Source: Arthrobacter sp. Soil762 (lineage in GTDB: Bacteria; Actinomycetota; Actinomycetes; Actinomycetales; Micrococcaceae). From it: a stretch of 47,769 nucleotides of DNA. The stretch lies in assembly GCF_001428335.1 (NCBI RefSeq), contig NZ_LMSG01000009.1:1-47769 (forward strand), read 5' to 3'. The notes under the pieces were generated by a model. That model saw only the letters and a program-made list of their open reading frames with translations, was not told the origin of the DNA and did no database searches. Each line of letters starts with the position of its first letter. Position 1 is the first letter of the stretch. The position numbers were made by a program, and so were the translations under genes. This document shows, one piece after another, positions 16,975-25,319 of the stretch.

Positions 16975-17697
16975 CTAGTGTTTCGCGGGTTCCTTCTCAT
17001 TGAGGAATTCGATGATGTCGCGCTCGACTTCCCGTAGATGGTTGACTACGGCGGTGCGCGCGTCGCGTACACGGCCGGCGGTTACCGCCTCGACGATCAG
17101 CGTGTGGCCGGCGTGGGCAGCGGCGCGGCGGCCCGGCAGGCGGATGACGCGGTGGGAATATGTATCGAACAGCGGTGCAATGCTCTCCGAAAGGTGCAGC
17201 AACAGCGGGTTCCGGCTGGCACCGGAAATGCCGCGGTGGAGTTCTCCGTCGAGGCGGATGAACTCATCGTCTGAAATGGCCGGGCTCCCCGCCCGTTGCA
17301 GAATGTCCTGCAGACGGCTGGATTCCTTCCCGGTGATGCGTTTGGCAGCCAGTCCTGCAGCCTCACGCTCCAGGGCCAGCCGGACTTCGAACAGATCCGG
17401 CACGGTGTAGTCCTCATCGAGGTACATGTCGGCGGGACCGAACACCTTCTTGGTGTTGCTGACCACGAACACACCCACACCATGATCCGTCCGGAGCAGG
17501 CCGCTGGATTCAACCGTCCGGAGAGCCTCGCGCATGGAGCTGCGGCCCACGCCGAACTCTTCGGCGAGGGCCCGTTCGGCCGGCAGCTTGTCCCCGATGC
17601 TGTACTGGCCTTCCAGGATCAGGCGCTCGAGCTGTTCGGCCACCGAGTCCGCCAGCTTGAGTCGCTGTACACGCTCGATGGTTCGTATGGAACTCAT
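16975..17697 (-). CDS. FadR-subfamily GntR regulator (FCD domain)
   Basis: A 240-residue regulator. The winged helix spans about residues 10-75: VAEQLERLILEGQYSIGDKL, then RALAEEFGVGRSSMREALR and the wing GLLRTDHGVGVFV. An all-helical FCD ligand-binding domain follows from about residue 100 (LFEVRLALEREAAGLAA; FIRLDGELHRGISGASRNP; the final helix with HTLIVEAV). FCD regulators sense acids and sugar acids, usually as repressors. The ATG at 17695-17697 follows AGAGGA. It ends the isochorismatase-PfpI-GMC operon and lies next to the importer promoter. I propose it binds the shared 16-nt operators in this window. Confidence 0.92.
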   Translation of the reverse strand: MSSIRTIERVQRLKLADSVAEQLERLILEGQYSIGDKLPAERALAEEFGVGRSSMREALRTVESSGLLRTDHGVGVFVVSNTKKVFGPADMYLDEDYTVPDLFEVRLALEREAAGLAAKRITGKESSRLQDILQRAGSPAISDDEFIRLDGELHRGISGASRNPLLLHLSESIAPLFDTYSHRVIRLPGRRAAAHAGHTLIVEAVTAGRVRDARTAVVNHLREVERDIIEFLNEKEPAKH

Positions 17698-17844
17698 GGA
17701 TTTCCTCTATTCTGACTGCGTGGTCCGGTGGTATGAACACTAGCCATAATGGATCAGGTACGCCACCCTGGATGACGCGGTGTACCGCGCCCGGAAGTTC
17801 CGCCACGGGTGCGGTCTTCCGAGTGCGGGTCCTGGGAGCGCAGG

Positions 17845-18564
17845 TCAGGCTTCAGCATCGCGGAACGTTGAAACTTTCAACTGGGGTACAAGGTCTTCCC
17901 AGTCGAACTCGCCTTCCATGAAGTACTCATGGGTGCTGTAGGTTCCGTCCATGGTGTCTTTCAGGGACTTCGGTCCGGGGAAACCGATGAATTTCCAGCC
18001 CATCTGCTCCTTGTTCCCGCCGTAGACGGGATCCCCGTAGAACCCCTGTTTGGTGTGCAGGCACAGTGCCGGGAAGAACTCCAGCCCTTCGTCGAACGAC
18101 CCTTGGAGGAAGGTGGTCACCGCCTCCTTGGTTCCCAATGTGACTTTGTCCGGTTTGGGGGCGCCGGAGATGACTTCCAGGACCCGGTCCTGGCCCTCCT
18201 CGGACAATTCCTTGAAGATTCCGCCCTGTTCCAGGACGGACACGTCGTCAAGATTGCGCAGGCCTTCGCGGTAGGTCCTCTGCATGTCGGCCATCCGCGC
18301 GCGCCATGCGTCGGCGTAGCGGCCGCTCATTTTCAGGAAGCCGCTGCCATCGGCTGCGGCATAGACGTAGTCAATGCCTGAGAGGTAGCGATCGATGAAA
18401 ACAACGACCCTGGCCTCGCGGGCGCCCGGATCCTGGTCGGTGGGGATGATGCGGGCTGTGGCCGCCTCAACGGTCTCCCATTCATGCTCGGTAAAGAACA
18501 GCCGCTCCTCCGAGTCCGGATCGACGGGGCCGTTGATGACCGGCCAGTCAGCTTTTAGTGTCAT
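17845..18564 (-). CDS. Gluconate 2-dehydrogenase subunit 3-like partner of GMC oxidoreductase
   Basis: A 239-residue soluble protein with the gluconate_2-dh3 hallmark LHTKQGFYGDPVYGGNKEQM followed by GWKFIGFPG. It has no signal peptide or Tat motif, unlike the exported subunits of membrane gluconate dehydrogenases, so the complex is probably cytoplasmic. In known pairs this small subunit is needed for folding or electron transfer of the FAD subunit. It starts 30 nt after the GMC gene, with AAGGAG seven nt before the ATG. The second GMC pair at 31761-34069 has its own, quite different small subunit. Confidence 0.88.
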   Translation of the reverse strand: MTLKADWPVINGPVDPDSEERLFFTEHEWETVEAATARIIPTDQDPGAREARVVVFIDRYLSGIDYVYAAADGSGFLKMSGRYADAWRARMADMQRTYREGLRNLDDVSVLEQGGIFKELSEEGQDRVLEVISGAPKPDKVTLGTKEAVTTFLQGSFDEGLEFFPALCLHTKQGFYGDPVYGGNKEQMGWKFIGFPGPKSLKDTMDGTYSTHEYFMEGEFDWEDLVPQLKVSTFRDAEA

Positions 18565-18594
18565 GATGTGCTCCTTCTGCTATTCCTGCCGTTG

Positions 18595-20265
18595 TCAGTT
18601 GGCGATGACGAGGCGTTCTTTGCGGCCTTTTGAGTAGACGTCAGCGATGTAGTCGCTGCACCGCCACGCGTTGGCCATCATGGTCAGGGTCGGGTTCACA
18701 CCCGTGGCGGTGGGGAAACCGGAACCGTCCACGACGAACAGGTTTTCCACTTCATGTGCCTGGCCCCATTCGTTCAGGACGCTCTTGGCGGGGTCTGTCC
18801 CCATGCGGGCCGTTCCGTGCTGGTGGCAGGTGTTGCCTGTCATCTTGTCGAGATAGACGGGGACCGTCTTGCGCGCGCCGGCCGCTTCGAGGATCTCCAT
18901 GTTCTTGTCCACCTGCCATTTGCCCATCGCCACGTCGTTGCTGTGCGGCCGGTGCGTGATCCGGGCAACCGGCAGCCCGAAGGCGTCCTTGACGGTGGGG
19001 TCCAGATCCACACGGTTCGATTCCACCGGAAGATCGTGGAGGATCAGTCCGATCTTCATGGCGTAGTTGAAGTAGTTCCTGTCCGCATCCTTCAGCGCGT
19101 CTCCCCAGCTGGGCCGGCCGGGGAAGACCCAGTTGACCGGGTGACAGGTCTGGGAGGCGGAAATGATGCAGCCGCCGATGTGGCCGCGGTTCTCGTCCGT
19201 TTCGTAGAACTCCAGAGATCCGCCGCTGATGTAGTTGCCTGTCCAGCCGTTCAGTGGTTCGTCGATGTCTTTGTCGAAGAGACCGACGGCGAAAAGGTAC
19301 TCGTGGAACGTCGCATTCTTCCCCAGAAGTCCGCTGCCGTTGGCCAACCCGTCAGGAAACTGTGAGGACTTGGAGAGCATCATCAGGCGGGAAGATTCGA
19401 TCGCGCCCAGGGCAAGGACCACCACCTTGGCATCCTGCTCGACTTCGTTGCCCTCGGCATCGATGTAGATCACACCGGTGGCCTTGCCATCCTTGCCGAG
19501 CTTCACCTCGCGGACGAAGCTCTCGGCGCGGACCTCGAAGTTGCCGGTGGCCAATGCATCCGGGATGAAGGTGGTCAGGATGTTGGAGCGGGCACCGCTG
19601 GGGTCGCCATACTGATTCCAGAAGCTGGTCTGGTTGAACGGCTCACGGCCGTTGTGGTTGTTGGTCACCATGGCGTGCGGAATCGGGAAGGCATTGATGC
19701 CCATCTTGTTGCACGCGTCGTAGAAGCGCTTCCCGTAGCGGGTGGGGCGCAGTGGCGGGCTAGGGTAGCCCTTGCTGCGGTAGGGCTCGTATTTGTCGGC
19801 GCCGGCGATGCCGGATATTCCGAAGGCCCATTCGACTTTGGTGAGATACGGCTCTAGGTGTTCGTAGCGGAACGGCCAGTCGGCGAGGCTGGCACCGTCG
19901 ACGTCCCCGTGCAGGGAGCGCATCATGAAGTCCGATTCGCGCGGACGCGGCACCCATCCGGCCCAGTGGTTGGTGCCGCCGCCGACCATCTGCGGGGTCG
20001 GCGAAAACGGGAACCGCTCGGCCTCGGCGTTCTCGTCGTAGCGGATCGTCCGGGGGAACATCTTGGGGTCCGGCCACATGTAGTCGCGGTTCACGAATTT
20101 GAGCTCGTCGCCGGAATAGTGCTCGTGTGCCCTGAGCCACGGGCCGCGGTCGAAACCGACGGTTTTGAGTCCGGCCTCGCTGAGCACCTTGGCCGCGGTG
20201 CCGCCGTTGGCGCCCAGGCCAACGACAATGGCGTCAACCGGCTCGGGCTTCCTTGTGATTGACAT
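18595..20265 (-). CDS. GMC family FAD-dependent sugar/glycoside oxidoreductase 1
   Basis: A 556-residue GMC oxidoreductase. The N-terminal FAD fold is DAIVVGLGANGGTAAKVLSE (GxGxxG). The middle has VGGGTNHWAGWVPRPRESDF and VVVLALGAIESSRLMM. The C-terminal GMC_oxred_C domain has TCHQHGTARMG (catalytic His) and FPTATGVNPTLTMMANA (Asn partner). With subunit-3 partners such enzymes oxidise sugars or glycosides, at C1, C2 or C3. It lacks the cysteine cluster of the second GMC protein. The ATG at 20263-20265 follows GGAGAGG; the longer frame to 20295 has no support. It is third in an operon isochorismatase, PfpI, GMC, small subunit, GntR. Confidence 0.92.
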   Translation of the reverse strand: MSITRKPEPVDAIVVGLGANGGTAAKVLSEAGLKTVGFDRGPWLRAHEHYSGDELKFVNRDYMWPDPKMFPRTIRYDENAEAERFPFSPTPQMVGGGTNHWAGWVPRPRESDFMMRSLHGDVDGASLADWPFRYEHLEPYLTKVEWAFGISGIAGADKYEPYRSKGYPSPPLRPTRYGKRFYDACNKMGINAFPIPHAMVTNNHNGREPFNQTSFWNQYGDPSGARSNILTTFIPDALATGNFEVRAESFVREVKLGKDGKATGVIYIDAEGNEVEQDAKVVVLALGAIESSRLMMLSKSSQFPDGLANGSGLLGKNATFHEYLFAVGLFDKDIDEPLNGWTGNYISGGSLEFYETDENRGHIGGCIISASQTCHPVNWVFPGRPSWGDALKDADRNYFNYAMKIGLILHDLPVESNRVDLDPTVKDAFGLPVARITHRPHSNDVAMGKWQVDKNMEILEAAGARKTVPVYLDKMTGNTCHQHGTARMGTDPAKSVLNEWGQAHEVENLFVVDGSGFPTATGVNPTLTMMANAWRCSDYIADVYSKGRKERLVIAN

Positions 20266-20348
20266 GGTTGTTCCTCTCCATGGTGGCCGAAGCATCCGGC
20301 CGCAGTCGATTAGTTATCATGTGACCAGACCTCTTACGAGTATCCGGT

Positions 20349-20373
20349 GCGGGTTGCCGGTCCAGCAACCCGC
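20349..20373. other. Intercistronic hairpin between PfpI and GMC genes
   Basis: GCGGGTTGC (20349-20357) pairs perfectly with GCAACCCGC (20365-20373) around a 7-nt loop, in the 122-nt gap between the pfpI-like stop and the GMC start. There is no T-run on either side. It may set the relative level of the two parts of the transcript. Confidence 0.5.
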
Positions 20374-20387
20374 AAGTTTGTGTGCGG

Positions 20388-20912
20388 TTAGGGTTTTTCC
20401 AGGTAGGCGATGATCGCCCGGGTGAAGTCGGGCAGGTCTGCGGGTGTCCGGGAGGTGATGACGTTGCCGTCCTGCACCACAGCTTCGTCGACCCAGATGC
20501 CGCCCGCATTCGTGACGTCGTCGCGGATGGGGGAGTATCCGGTGGCCCGGCGTCCCTTCAGGGCGCCGGCAGAGACCAGGACCCAGCCGCCGTGGCAGAT
20601 CGCCGTGACCAGCTTGCCGCTTTCGTAGATGTCGCGGACGAGGCCGATCATCTCCGGGTGAAGGCGCATGTTGTCCGGGGCGAATCCGCCCGGGACCACA
20701 ACGGCGTCGAAGTCTGCCGCCGAGACCTCGCCGGCGGCAGCGTCGGCATCCATCGGGTAGCCTTCCTTGCTGCTGTAGCTCTTCTTGGTGCCGCTGCCGA
20801 TAACCGAGACTCGGGCGCCGGCTTCCTCAAGGCGGAGTTTGGGGTACCAGCCTTCGAGAATCTGGTATTCATCTTCGATCAGCAAAGCGATGTGGGTTCC
20901 TGACAGGCTCAT
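20388..20912 (-). CDS. DJ-1/PfpI family protein (copy A)
   Basis: A 174-residue protein of the PfpI/YhbO type. It has IALLIEDEYQILEGWYPKLR with the conserved Glu, DAVVVPGGFAPDNMR, and the nucleophile elbow AICHGGW with the reactive Cys. Members act as deglycases, glyoxalases, or proteases of uncertain relevance, on reactive carbonyls. It begins 35 nt after the isochorismatase-like gene. A second copy (22809-23339) shares most residues and has the same upstream partner, showing an inverted duplication of the pair. Confidence 0.9.
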   Translation of the reverse strand: MSLSGTHIALLIEDEYQILEGWYPKLRLEEAGARVSVIGSGTKKSYSSKEGYPMDADAAAGEVSAADFDAVVVPGGFAPDNMRLHPEMIGLVRDIYESGKLVTAICHGGWVLVSAGALKGRRATGYSPIRDDVTNAGGIWVDEAVVQDGNVITSRTPADLPDFTRAIIAYLEKP

Positions 20913-20947
20913 GGGCTGTCCTTTCCTGGAGAGTGTCTGGTCTGGTG

Positions 20948-21652
20948 TCAGGCGCCGATGAGGTCGAGGACTTCGGTGCTGAGGCGCACGTCACCATGGT
21001 TTGCCTGGATGTTGCGCAACGCCTCCCAGTGCTGGCCATAGCCCAGCGGCTGGTCTTCGTTCGGGGCGGGGATAGCGGCGGTGGTGTCCGCCACGGTGAT
21101 GATCTTGTAGTTCTGGTTCGCTCCGTCAATGGCCGTGGCCATCTGGCAATTGCCTGTCGAAACCCCCGCGATGATCAAGGTATCCGCACCGTGGCCCCGT
21201 ATGAATTCGTTCAGCGGGGTGCCGTAGAACGACGAAAAGCGGTGCTTCCGGATGACGGGTTCGCCCGGAAGCGGCTTGAGTGCATCGTCCAGCTCGTCGC
21301 CGCCGTTGCCCCAGCAACCCGGAAACTCCGCCAGGCTCTCCTGCAATCCCCATTTGGTGCGTGCGACGCCGGCGTCCCAGCCGTCGGCGTGCAGTCCCCA
21401 AAGCGACCACACGACTGGTATGCCTTTAGACCGTGCCGCCTCGATGAGATTCAGAGTGGGCTGCACCGTGTCCTTACCTTCGGGGGCTCCGCCCACACTG
21501 GGAATATACATGGCACCCCCTGGGGTCACGCAGGCTTTCTGCATGTCCAGGACGAGCAGCACAGTCTTTTCCGGGTCGATGGCCGGAGCGACGAAGTGCG
21601 TACGGTCGATGAGTGAATCAATGTTCGCGTAGGTGAAATCAAGAGAGGACAA
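20948..21652 (-). CDS. Isochorismatase-like cysteine hydrolase (copy A)
   Basis: A 234-residue hydrolase. The catalytic triad is visible as Asp in VLLVLDMQKAC, Lys in VIRKHRFSSF and Cys in AGVSTGNCQMATA (with the preceding cis-peptide region). The family includes N-carbamoylsarcosine amidases, nicotinamidases and isochorismatases. I place the start at TTG 21650-21652: alignment with the plus-strand paralogue, which begins MSSLDYTYENID, ends here (SSLDFTYANID), and GAAAGGGA lies just upstream. The open frame to 21739 would run over the promoter. It is the first gene of the minus-strand operon driven from 21695-21739. Confidence 0.9.
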   Translation of the reverse strand: MSSLDFTYANIDSLIDRTHFVAPAIDPEKTVLLVLDMQKACVTPGGAMYIPSVGGAPEGKDTVQPTLNLIEAARSKGIPVVWSLWGLHADGWDAGVARTKWGLQESLAEFPGCWGNGGDELDDALKPLPGEPVIRKHRFSSFYGTPLNEFIRGHGADTLIIAGVSTGNCQMATAIDGANQNYKIITVADTTAAIPAPNEDQPLGYGQHWEALRNIQANHGDVRLSTEVLDLIGA

Positions 21653-21694
21653 CGATGTCCCTTTCTTACGGTAAGCCGGTGGCCGGTTGTCTGA

Positions 21695-21739
21695 TGACCC
21701 GGTCAACTGAACTATTCCACAGGGGGTCGGGTGGGTCAA
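21695..21739 (-). promoter_or_regulatory. Promoter and GntR-type operator of the isochorismatase-A/GMC1 operon
   Basis: On the minus strand: -35 TTGACC (21734-21739), 17-nt spacer, -10 AATAGT (21711-21716), then TCAGTTGACCGGGTCA (21695-21710). The operator is the most diverged of the five but keeps TCAG at the left end and GTCA at the right, and the geometry is exactly the same. Expected transcription begins inside the operator, about 45 nt before the TTG start. Confidence 0.6.
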
Positions 21740-21870
21740 GGTTTATCGGAAACTTAATTGACACTACAACTACTGGCCTCACCCTGGGAGCCCCCGGCGG
21801 TCAGCGGCGGAAACGCTGCGCCGGGCGGCAGGGCATCCGGGTCAGTCCCGCCGGGATCTCCGGCAAGGCC

Positions 21871-21915
21871 TTGACACCGTTTGGGAATCATGGAAGTCTT
21901 CAGACCACCTGATCA
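21871..21915 (+). promoter_or_regulatory. Promoter and GntR-type operator of the plus-strand ED operon
   Basis: -35 TTGACA (21871-21876), 17-nt spacer, weak -10 AAGTCT (21894-21899), then TCAGACCACCTGATCA (21900-21915), identical over all 16 nt to the operator at 16826-16841. It drives the operon that begins at 22064, leaving a leader of about 155 nt. Together with 21695-21739 it makes a divergent control region between the two isochorismatase-like genes. Confidence 0.7.
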
Positions 21916-22063
21916 CCTGCTTTCAATGGGTTGCCAATTGTCTGGCAATCACCGGTCCGGTCCTCAGAACGAGGAACCGGATACGCGCCGCCGGATCAGG
22001 TCCTGCGGCCGGCCCCACGATGCACCGGCGACGGAGCCGTGCAAAGAAACTAGGAGGAAAACA

Positions 22064-22768
22064 ATGTCTTCGCTCGACTACACCTACGAAAACATCGACA
22101 AGCACATCGACCGCGCCCACTGGCTCGCCCCGACGATCGACCCCAAGAAGACGATGCTGCTGGTCCTGGACATGCAGAAGGCCTGCGCAGAGCCCGGGGG
22201 TGCCATGTATATTCCCAGCATCGGCGGCGCCCCGGAGGGCAAAGACACCATTCAACCGGTCGTCAACGTGCTGGAAGCCTGCCGGGCCAAGGGCATCCCG
22301 GTCGTCTGGTCGCTGTGGGGCCTGCGCGGCGATGGCAAGGACGCCGGCTACGCGGACACGAAGTGGGGTCTGGAAGGCCAGCTGGAGAACTTTCCGGGGT
22401 CCTGGGGTAACGGCGGCGATGAGCTGGTGGCCGAACTGGTCCCTGCCGATGACGAGCCGGTCATGCGCAAGCACCGCTTCTCGTCCTTCTATGGCACTCC
22501 GCTGAACGAATACATGCGTCGGGCCGGCGCCGACACCCTGGTCATCGCCGGGTTGTCGACGGCCTGCTGCCAGATCACCACGGCAATCGACGGCGCCAAC
22601 CAGGACTACAAGATCGTAGTCCTGGCCGACACCACCGCCGCCGTTCCGGCAACCGGCACCGACACTCCGCTGGGCTACGGCCAGCACTGGGAGACGCTGC
22701 GCAACATCCAGGCCCACCACGGCGACGTGCGAACCAGCATCGAATTCCTGGACCTCATCAACGCCTAG
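22064..22768 (+). CDS. Isochorismatase-like cysteine hydrolase (copy B)
   Basis: A 234-residue paralogue of the protein at 20948-21652; roughly two thirds or more of residues match by eye. The triad is Asp in LLVLDMQKAC, Lys in VMRKHRFSSF and Cys in AGLSTACCQITTA. The segment GTPLGYGQHWETLRNIQ-like (here DTPLGYGQHWETLRNIQA) is common to both copies. The ATG follows a strong AGGAGGAAAACA ribosome site; the frame extends upstream to 21881 through the operator and is not used. It is first of a six-gene operon with PfpI, dehydratase, aldolase, kinase and lactonase. The amide or ester substrate is unknown. Confidence 0.92.
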   Translation: MSSLDYTYENIDKHIDRAHWLAPTIDPKKTMLLVLDMQKACAEPGGAMYIPSIGGAPEGKDTIQPVVNVLEACRAKGIPVVWSLWGLRGDGKDAGYADTKWGLEGQLENFPGSWGNGGDELVAELVPADDEPVMRKHRFSSFYGTPLNEYMRRAGADTLVIAGLSTACCQITTAIDGANQDYKIVVLADTTAAVPATGTDTPLGYGQHWETLRNIQAHHGDVRTSIEFLDLINA

Positions 22769-22808
22769 AACCAACAGCGGGGCAACCGTCCCACAGGAGG
22801 AGCAACAA

Positions 22809-23339
22809 ATGTCACTTTCCGGAAAGCGCGTCGCGCTTCTTATCGAAGACGAATACCAGATCCTCGAAGGCTGGTACCCCAAACTGCGCCTGGAGGAAGC
22901 CGGCGCTCAGGTTTCCGTGATCGGCAGCGGAACCAAGAAGAGCTATGACTCCAAAGAGCATTACCCGATGGATGCCGACGCCGCAGCGTCCGAGGTCAGC
23001 GCAGCGGATTTCGACGCCGTCGTCGTTCCCGGAGGTTTTGCCCCCGACAACATGCGGCTGCACCCTGAAATGGTGGGGCTGGTCCGCGACGCCCACGAGT
23101 CGGGAAAGCTCGTGGCCGCCATCTGCCACGGCGGCTGGATTCTTGCCTCAGCCGGGGCGTTGAAGGACGGACGGCGCGCGACAGGCTACGCCCCCATCCG
23201 TGACGACGTCGAAAACGCCGGCGGTGTCTGGGTGGATGAGGCCGTCGTGGAAGACGGCAACGTCATCACGTCTCGCACACCGGTGGACTTGCCCGCGTTC
23301 GGTGCAGCCCTGGTCTCTTACCTCGAGCGCACCAACTAA
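22809..23339 (+). CDS. DJ-1/PfpI family protein (copy B)
   Basis: A 176-residue paralogue of the protein at 20388-20912, differing at few positions, with the same VALLIEDEYQILEGWYPK opening and AICHGGW nucleophile motif. AGGAGGAGCAAC precedes the ATG. It lies 40 nt after isochorismatase copy B, the same order and nearly the same gap as in copy A. Two full copies pointing apart from a shared control region suggest a duplication followed by separate recruitment to two operons. A role in clearing reactive keto-sugar by-products of the GMC oxidation would fit but is inference. Confidence 0.9.
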   Translation: MSLSGKRVALLIEDEYQILEGWYPKLRLEEAGAQVSVIGSGTKKSYDSKEHYPMDADAAASEVSAADFDAVVVPGGFAPDNMRLHPEMVGLVRDAHESGKLVAAICHGGWILASAGALKDGRRATGYAPIRDDVENAGGVWVDEAVVEDGNVITSRTPVDLPAFGAALVSYLERTN

Positions 23340-23351
23340 CTGATTGCAGTC

Positions 23352-23388
23352 GGCGGCCCTCCACGGTTCCCCCGTCCGGAGGGCCGCC
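23352..23388. other. Intercistronic hairpin before the dehydratase gene
   Basis: GGCGGCCCTCC (23352-23362) pairs perfectly with GGAGGGCCGCC (23378-23388), an 11-bp stem with a 15-nt loop, in the 128-nt gap between PfpI copy B and the dehydratase. No T-run follows. It may reduce read-through into the catabolic half of the operon. Confidence 0.55.
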
Positions 23389-23467
23389 ACGACAGGCGAG
23401 GCCGGAGGGGCGCCGCGCCTGCGAAGCCCACGGCGCCGGCCGGCGCCCGACACCGAAGGACCGCACT

Positions 23468-24592
23468 ATGAAGATCACAAGCGTCACGGCAACACCTTTG
23501 GGCGTTCCTCTGGATGAGGAACTCCGGTGGGGTGCCATGGCCGTCAAAGTCAAGGGGGGCATCGTCGTAAAGATCACCACCGACGAAGGCCTCGAAGGCA
23601 TCGGAGAGGCCGGCTTCTCGGCCGTGTACTTCCCGACCGTCGGCCCCATCATCAACCAGCAGCTGGGCCCGATGCTCGTGGGCAAAGATCCCCGCAACAT
23701 TGGGGGGATCTGGCAGGAAATGCTCAACGCCACCCACATGTGGGGCCGGCGGGGCATAGAAACCTACGCACTCAGCGGTATCGACATTGCCCTCTGGGAC
23801 CTGCTCGGAAAGATTAGCAACCAGCCCGTCTACCGTCTCCTGGGGGCATCCAAGTCGAAAGTCCGAGCCTACTTCGCCCCTGCACTGAAACCCACGGCCG
23901 AAATCGTGCCGGAGGTCAAGGCTGCTGTCGACAACGGGTTTACCGCCATGAAGCTTCGGGTCACCGGAGACATCAACCAGGCTGTTGAGCTGCTGGGTTC
24001 CGTCCGCGACGCGATAGGAACGGGGCCCGACATCATGGTGGACGCCAATATGTCCTATGACCGCAGAGGAGCCTACGATCTTGCGCGCGAACTGGAACCG
24101 TTCCGACTAACGTGGCTCGAAGAGCCCATCCTCTCCCGCAGCCTGAGCCAGTACGTGGACGACAACACCTGGCTGGCGGACAGGATCAACATCCCCCTGG
24201 CCGGGGGAGAATCACTGCTCACCCGCTATGAATACATCGATCTGCTGAGCAGGCGCACCTTCGACTACCTCCAGCCGGACTGCACCAGCGTCGGCGGAAT
24301 CACCGAGGCAAAACGTGTGGCCGACATGGCAAGCGCCTGGAATATCACATGTGTCCCTCACATCGCGTGCTCCTCCGGCACCGGCATCGCGCTGGCCGCC
24401 GGCCTGCACATGATCCTGGCTTGCGAGAACGCCCCGATGATCGAGTTTGACGCCTACGGCGGCCCCGGCTGGGACGGCATGCTCGCGAGCCCTCTGGAAG
24501 TCAAGGACGGATTCGTCGAGGCCAAGGACAGCCCGGGTCTGGGCGTGGAACTGAGCGCAGGGGCCTACGACGCCTTCGCGCTCACCGTCTAG
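23468..24592 (+). CDS. Mandelate racemase/muconate lactonizing enzyme family acid-sugar dehydratase
   Basis: A 374-residue enolase-superfamily protein with a capping domain (1-125) and a TIM barrel. Catalytic positions can be read: Lys162 and Arg164 in MKLRV (the K-x-K pair with the second Lys replaced by Arg), metal ligands Asp192 (VDANMSY), Glu218 (WLEEPI) and Glu248 (AGGES), and the Asp271/His298 dyad (QPDCTS; VPHIACSSGT). The dyad favours anti-dehydration of an aldonic acid. With lactonase, KDG kinase and KDPG aldolase next to it, a gluconate- or galactonate-type dehydratase making a 2-keto-3-deoxy acid is the best guess. Substrate stereochemistry is not predictable. Confidence 0.9.
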   Translation: MKITSVTATPLGVPLDEELRWGAMAVKVKGGIVVKITTDEGLEGIGEAGFSAVYFPTVGPIINQQLGPMLVGKDPRNIGGIWQEMLNATHMWGRRGIETYALSGIDIALWDLLGKISNQPVYRLLGASKSKVRAYFAPALKPTAEIVPEVKAAVDNGFTAMKLRVTGDINQAVELLGSVRDAIGTGPDIMVDANMSYDRRGAYDLARELEPFRLTWLEEPILSRSLSQYVDDNTWLADRINIPLAGGESLLTRYEYIDLLSRRTFDYLQPDCTSVGGITEAKRVADMASAWNITCVPHIACSSGTGIALAAGLHMILACENAPMIEFDAYGGPGWDGMLASPLEVKDGFVEAKDSPGLGVELSAGAYDAFALTV

Positions 24593-24622
24593 ACCGCGAA
24601 ACCGGCGCCCGCCCCGGCCTTT

Positions 24623-24659
24623 CGGGGTGCGCGTCCGGCCGTCTCGGATGCGCACCCCG
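24623..24659. other. Intercistronic hairpin before the aldolase gene
   Basis: CGGGGTGCGC-TCC pairs with GGA-GCGCACCCCG (24623-24659), about 13 bp with one mismatched pair and a 9-nt loop. It sits in the 100-nt gap between the dehydratase and the aldolase, and is the third such hairpin in the operons of this region. Confidence 0.55.
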
Positions 24660-24692
24660 AATCTTCCGCGCCCTCGTTTCTAATGAAAGGCA

Positions 24693-25319
24693 ATGATGGA
24701 ACTTTCATCTTCTACAGAACGCACCGCCGAACGGATTCGTGCGGCCAGAATACTGCCGGTGCTGAGAACAAAGACCTCTGAACAGTCCTACCAGATGGCT
24801 CTTCGCCTCCTCGCCCTGGGCATCGGAGCCATTGAGCTGACCACTACCACCGAAGGCTGGCAGGACGCCATGATCCGGCTGCGCAACGAAGCCCCGGACG
24901 CCCTCGTCGGCGCCGGAACTGTCGTCAACCGCGCCGACGCTGAACGAGCCATCGAGGCCGGCGCGGAATTCCTCGTCAGCCCCTATCCTGTTCCGGAGGT
25001 CCGCTCGCTGGCGGCTGAGCGCGACATACTGCTTATCGAAGGCAGCTTCACGCCGGGCGAGTTGGCGGCGGCCACATCCAGGGGGGTGGCGAAGATTTTT
25101 CCTGCACACGTCGGCGGGATAGCTTACCTACGGTCAATGCTGGCCGTCCTGCCTGGCGCACGGATTATCCCCACGGGCGGGATCCCGGCCTCCGAGGCCG
25201 CACAGTGGCTCGAGGCGGGTGCCTTCGCCGTCGGCGTGGGTAGCGACCTCTACTCAGGTGATGGCATGGAAGCCAAGATTTCCGCCCTCTTGGCTTCCGT
25301 TCCCGGGACCGGACGATGA
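24693..25319 (+). CDS. eda: 2-keto-3-deoxy-6-phosphogluconate (KDPG) aldolase
   Basis: A 208-residue class I aldolase, the normal size of Eda. The catalytic Glu is in GIGAIELTTTT (Glu48) and the Schiff-base lysine in AKIFPAHVGG (Lys134, matching the KFFPA motif). RIIPTGGI forms the phosphate-binding loop. It cleaves 2-keto-3-deoxy-6-phospho acids to pyruvate and glyceraldehyde 3-phosphate. Two adjacent ATGs leave the start uncertain by one codon; AAAGG precedes them. Its stop overlaps the kinase start by ATGA, so kinase and aldolase act in sequence: KDG to KDPG to pyruvate. Confidence 0.93.
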   Translation: MMELSSSTERTAERIRAARILPVLRTKTSEQSYQMALRLLALGIGAIELTTTTEGWQDAMIRLRNEAPDALVGAGTVVNRADAERAIEAGAEFLVSPYPVPEVRSLAAERDILLIEGSFTPGELAAATSRGVAKIFPAHVGGIAYLRSMLAVLPGARIIPTGGIPASEAAQWLEAGAFAVGVGSDLYSGDGMEAKISALLASVPGTGR

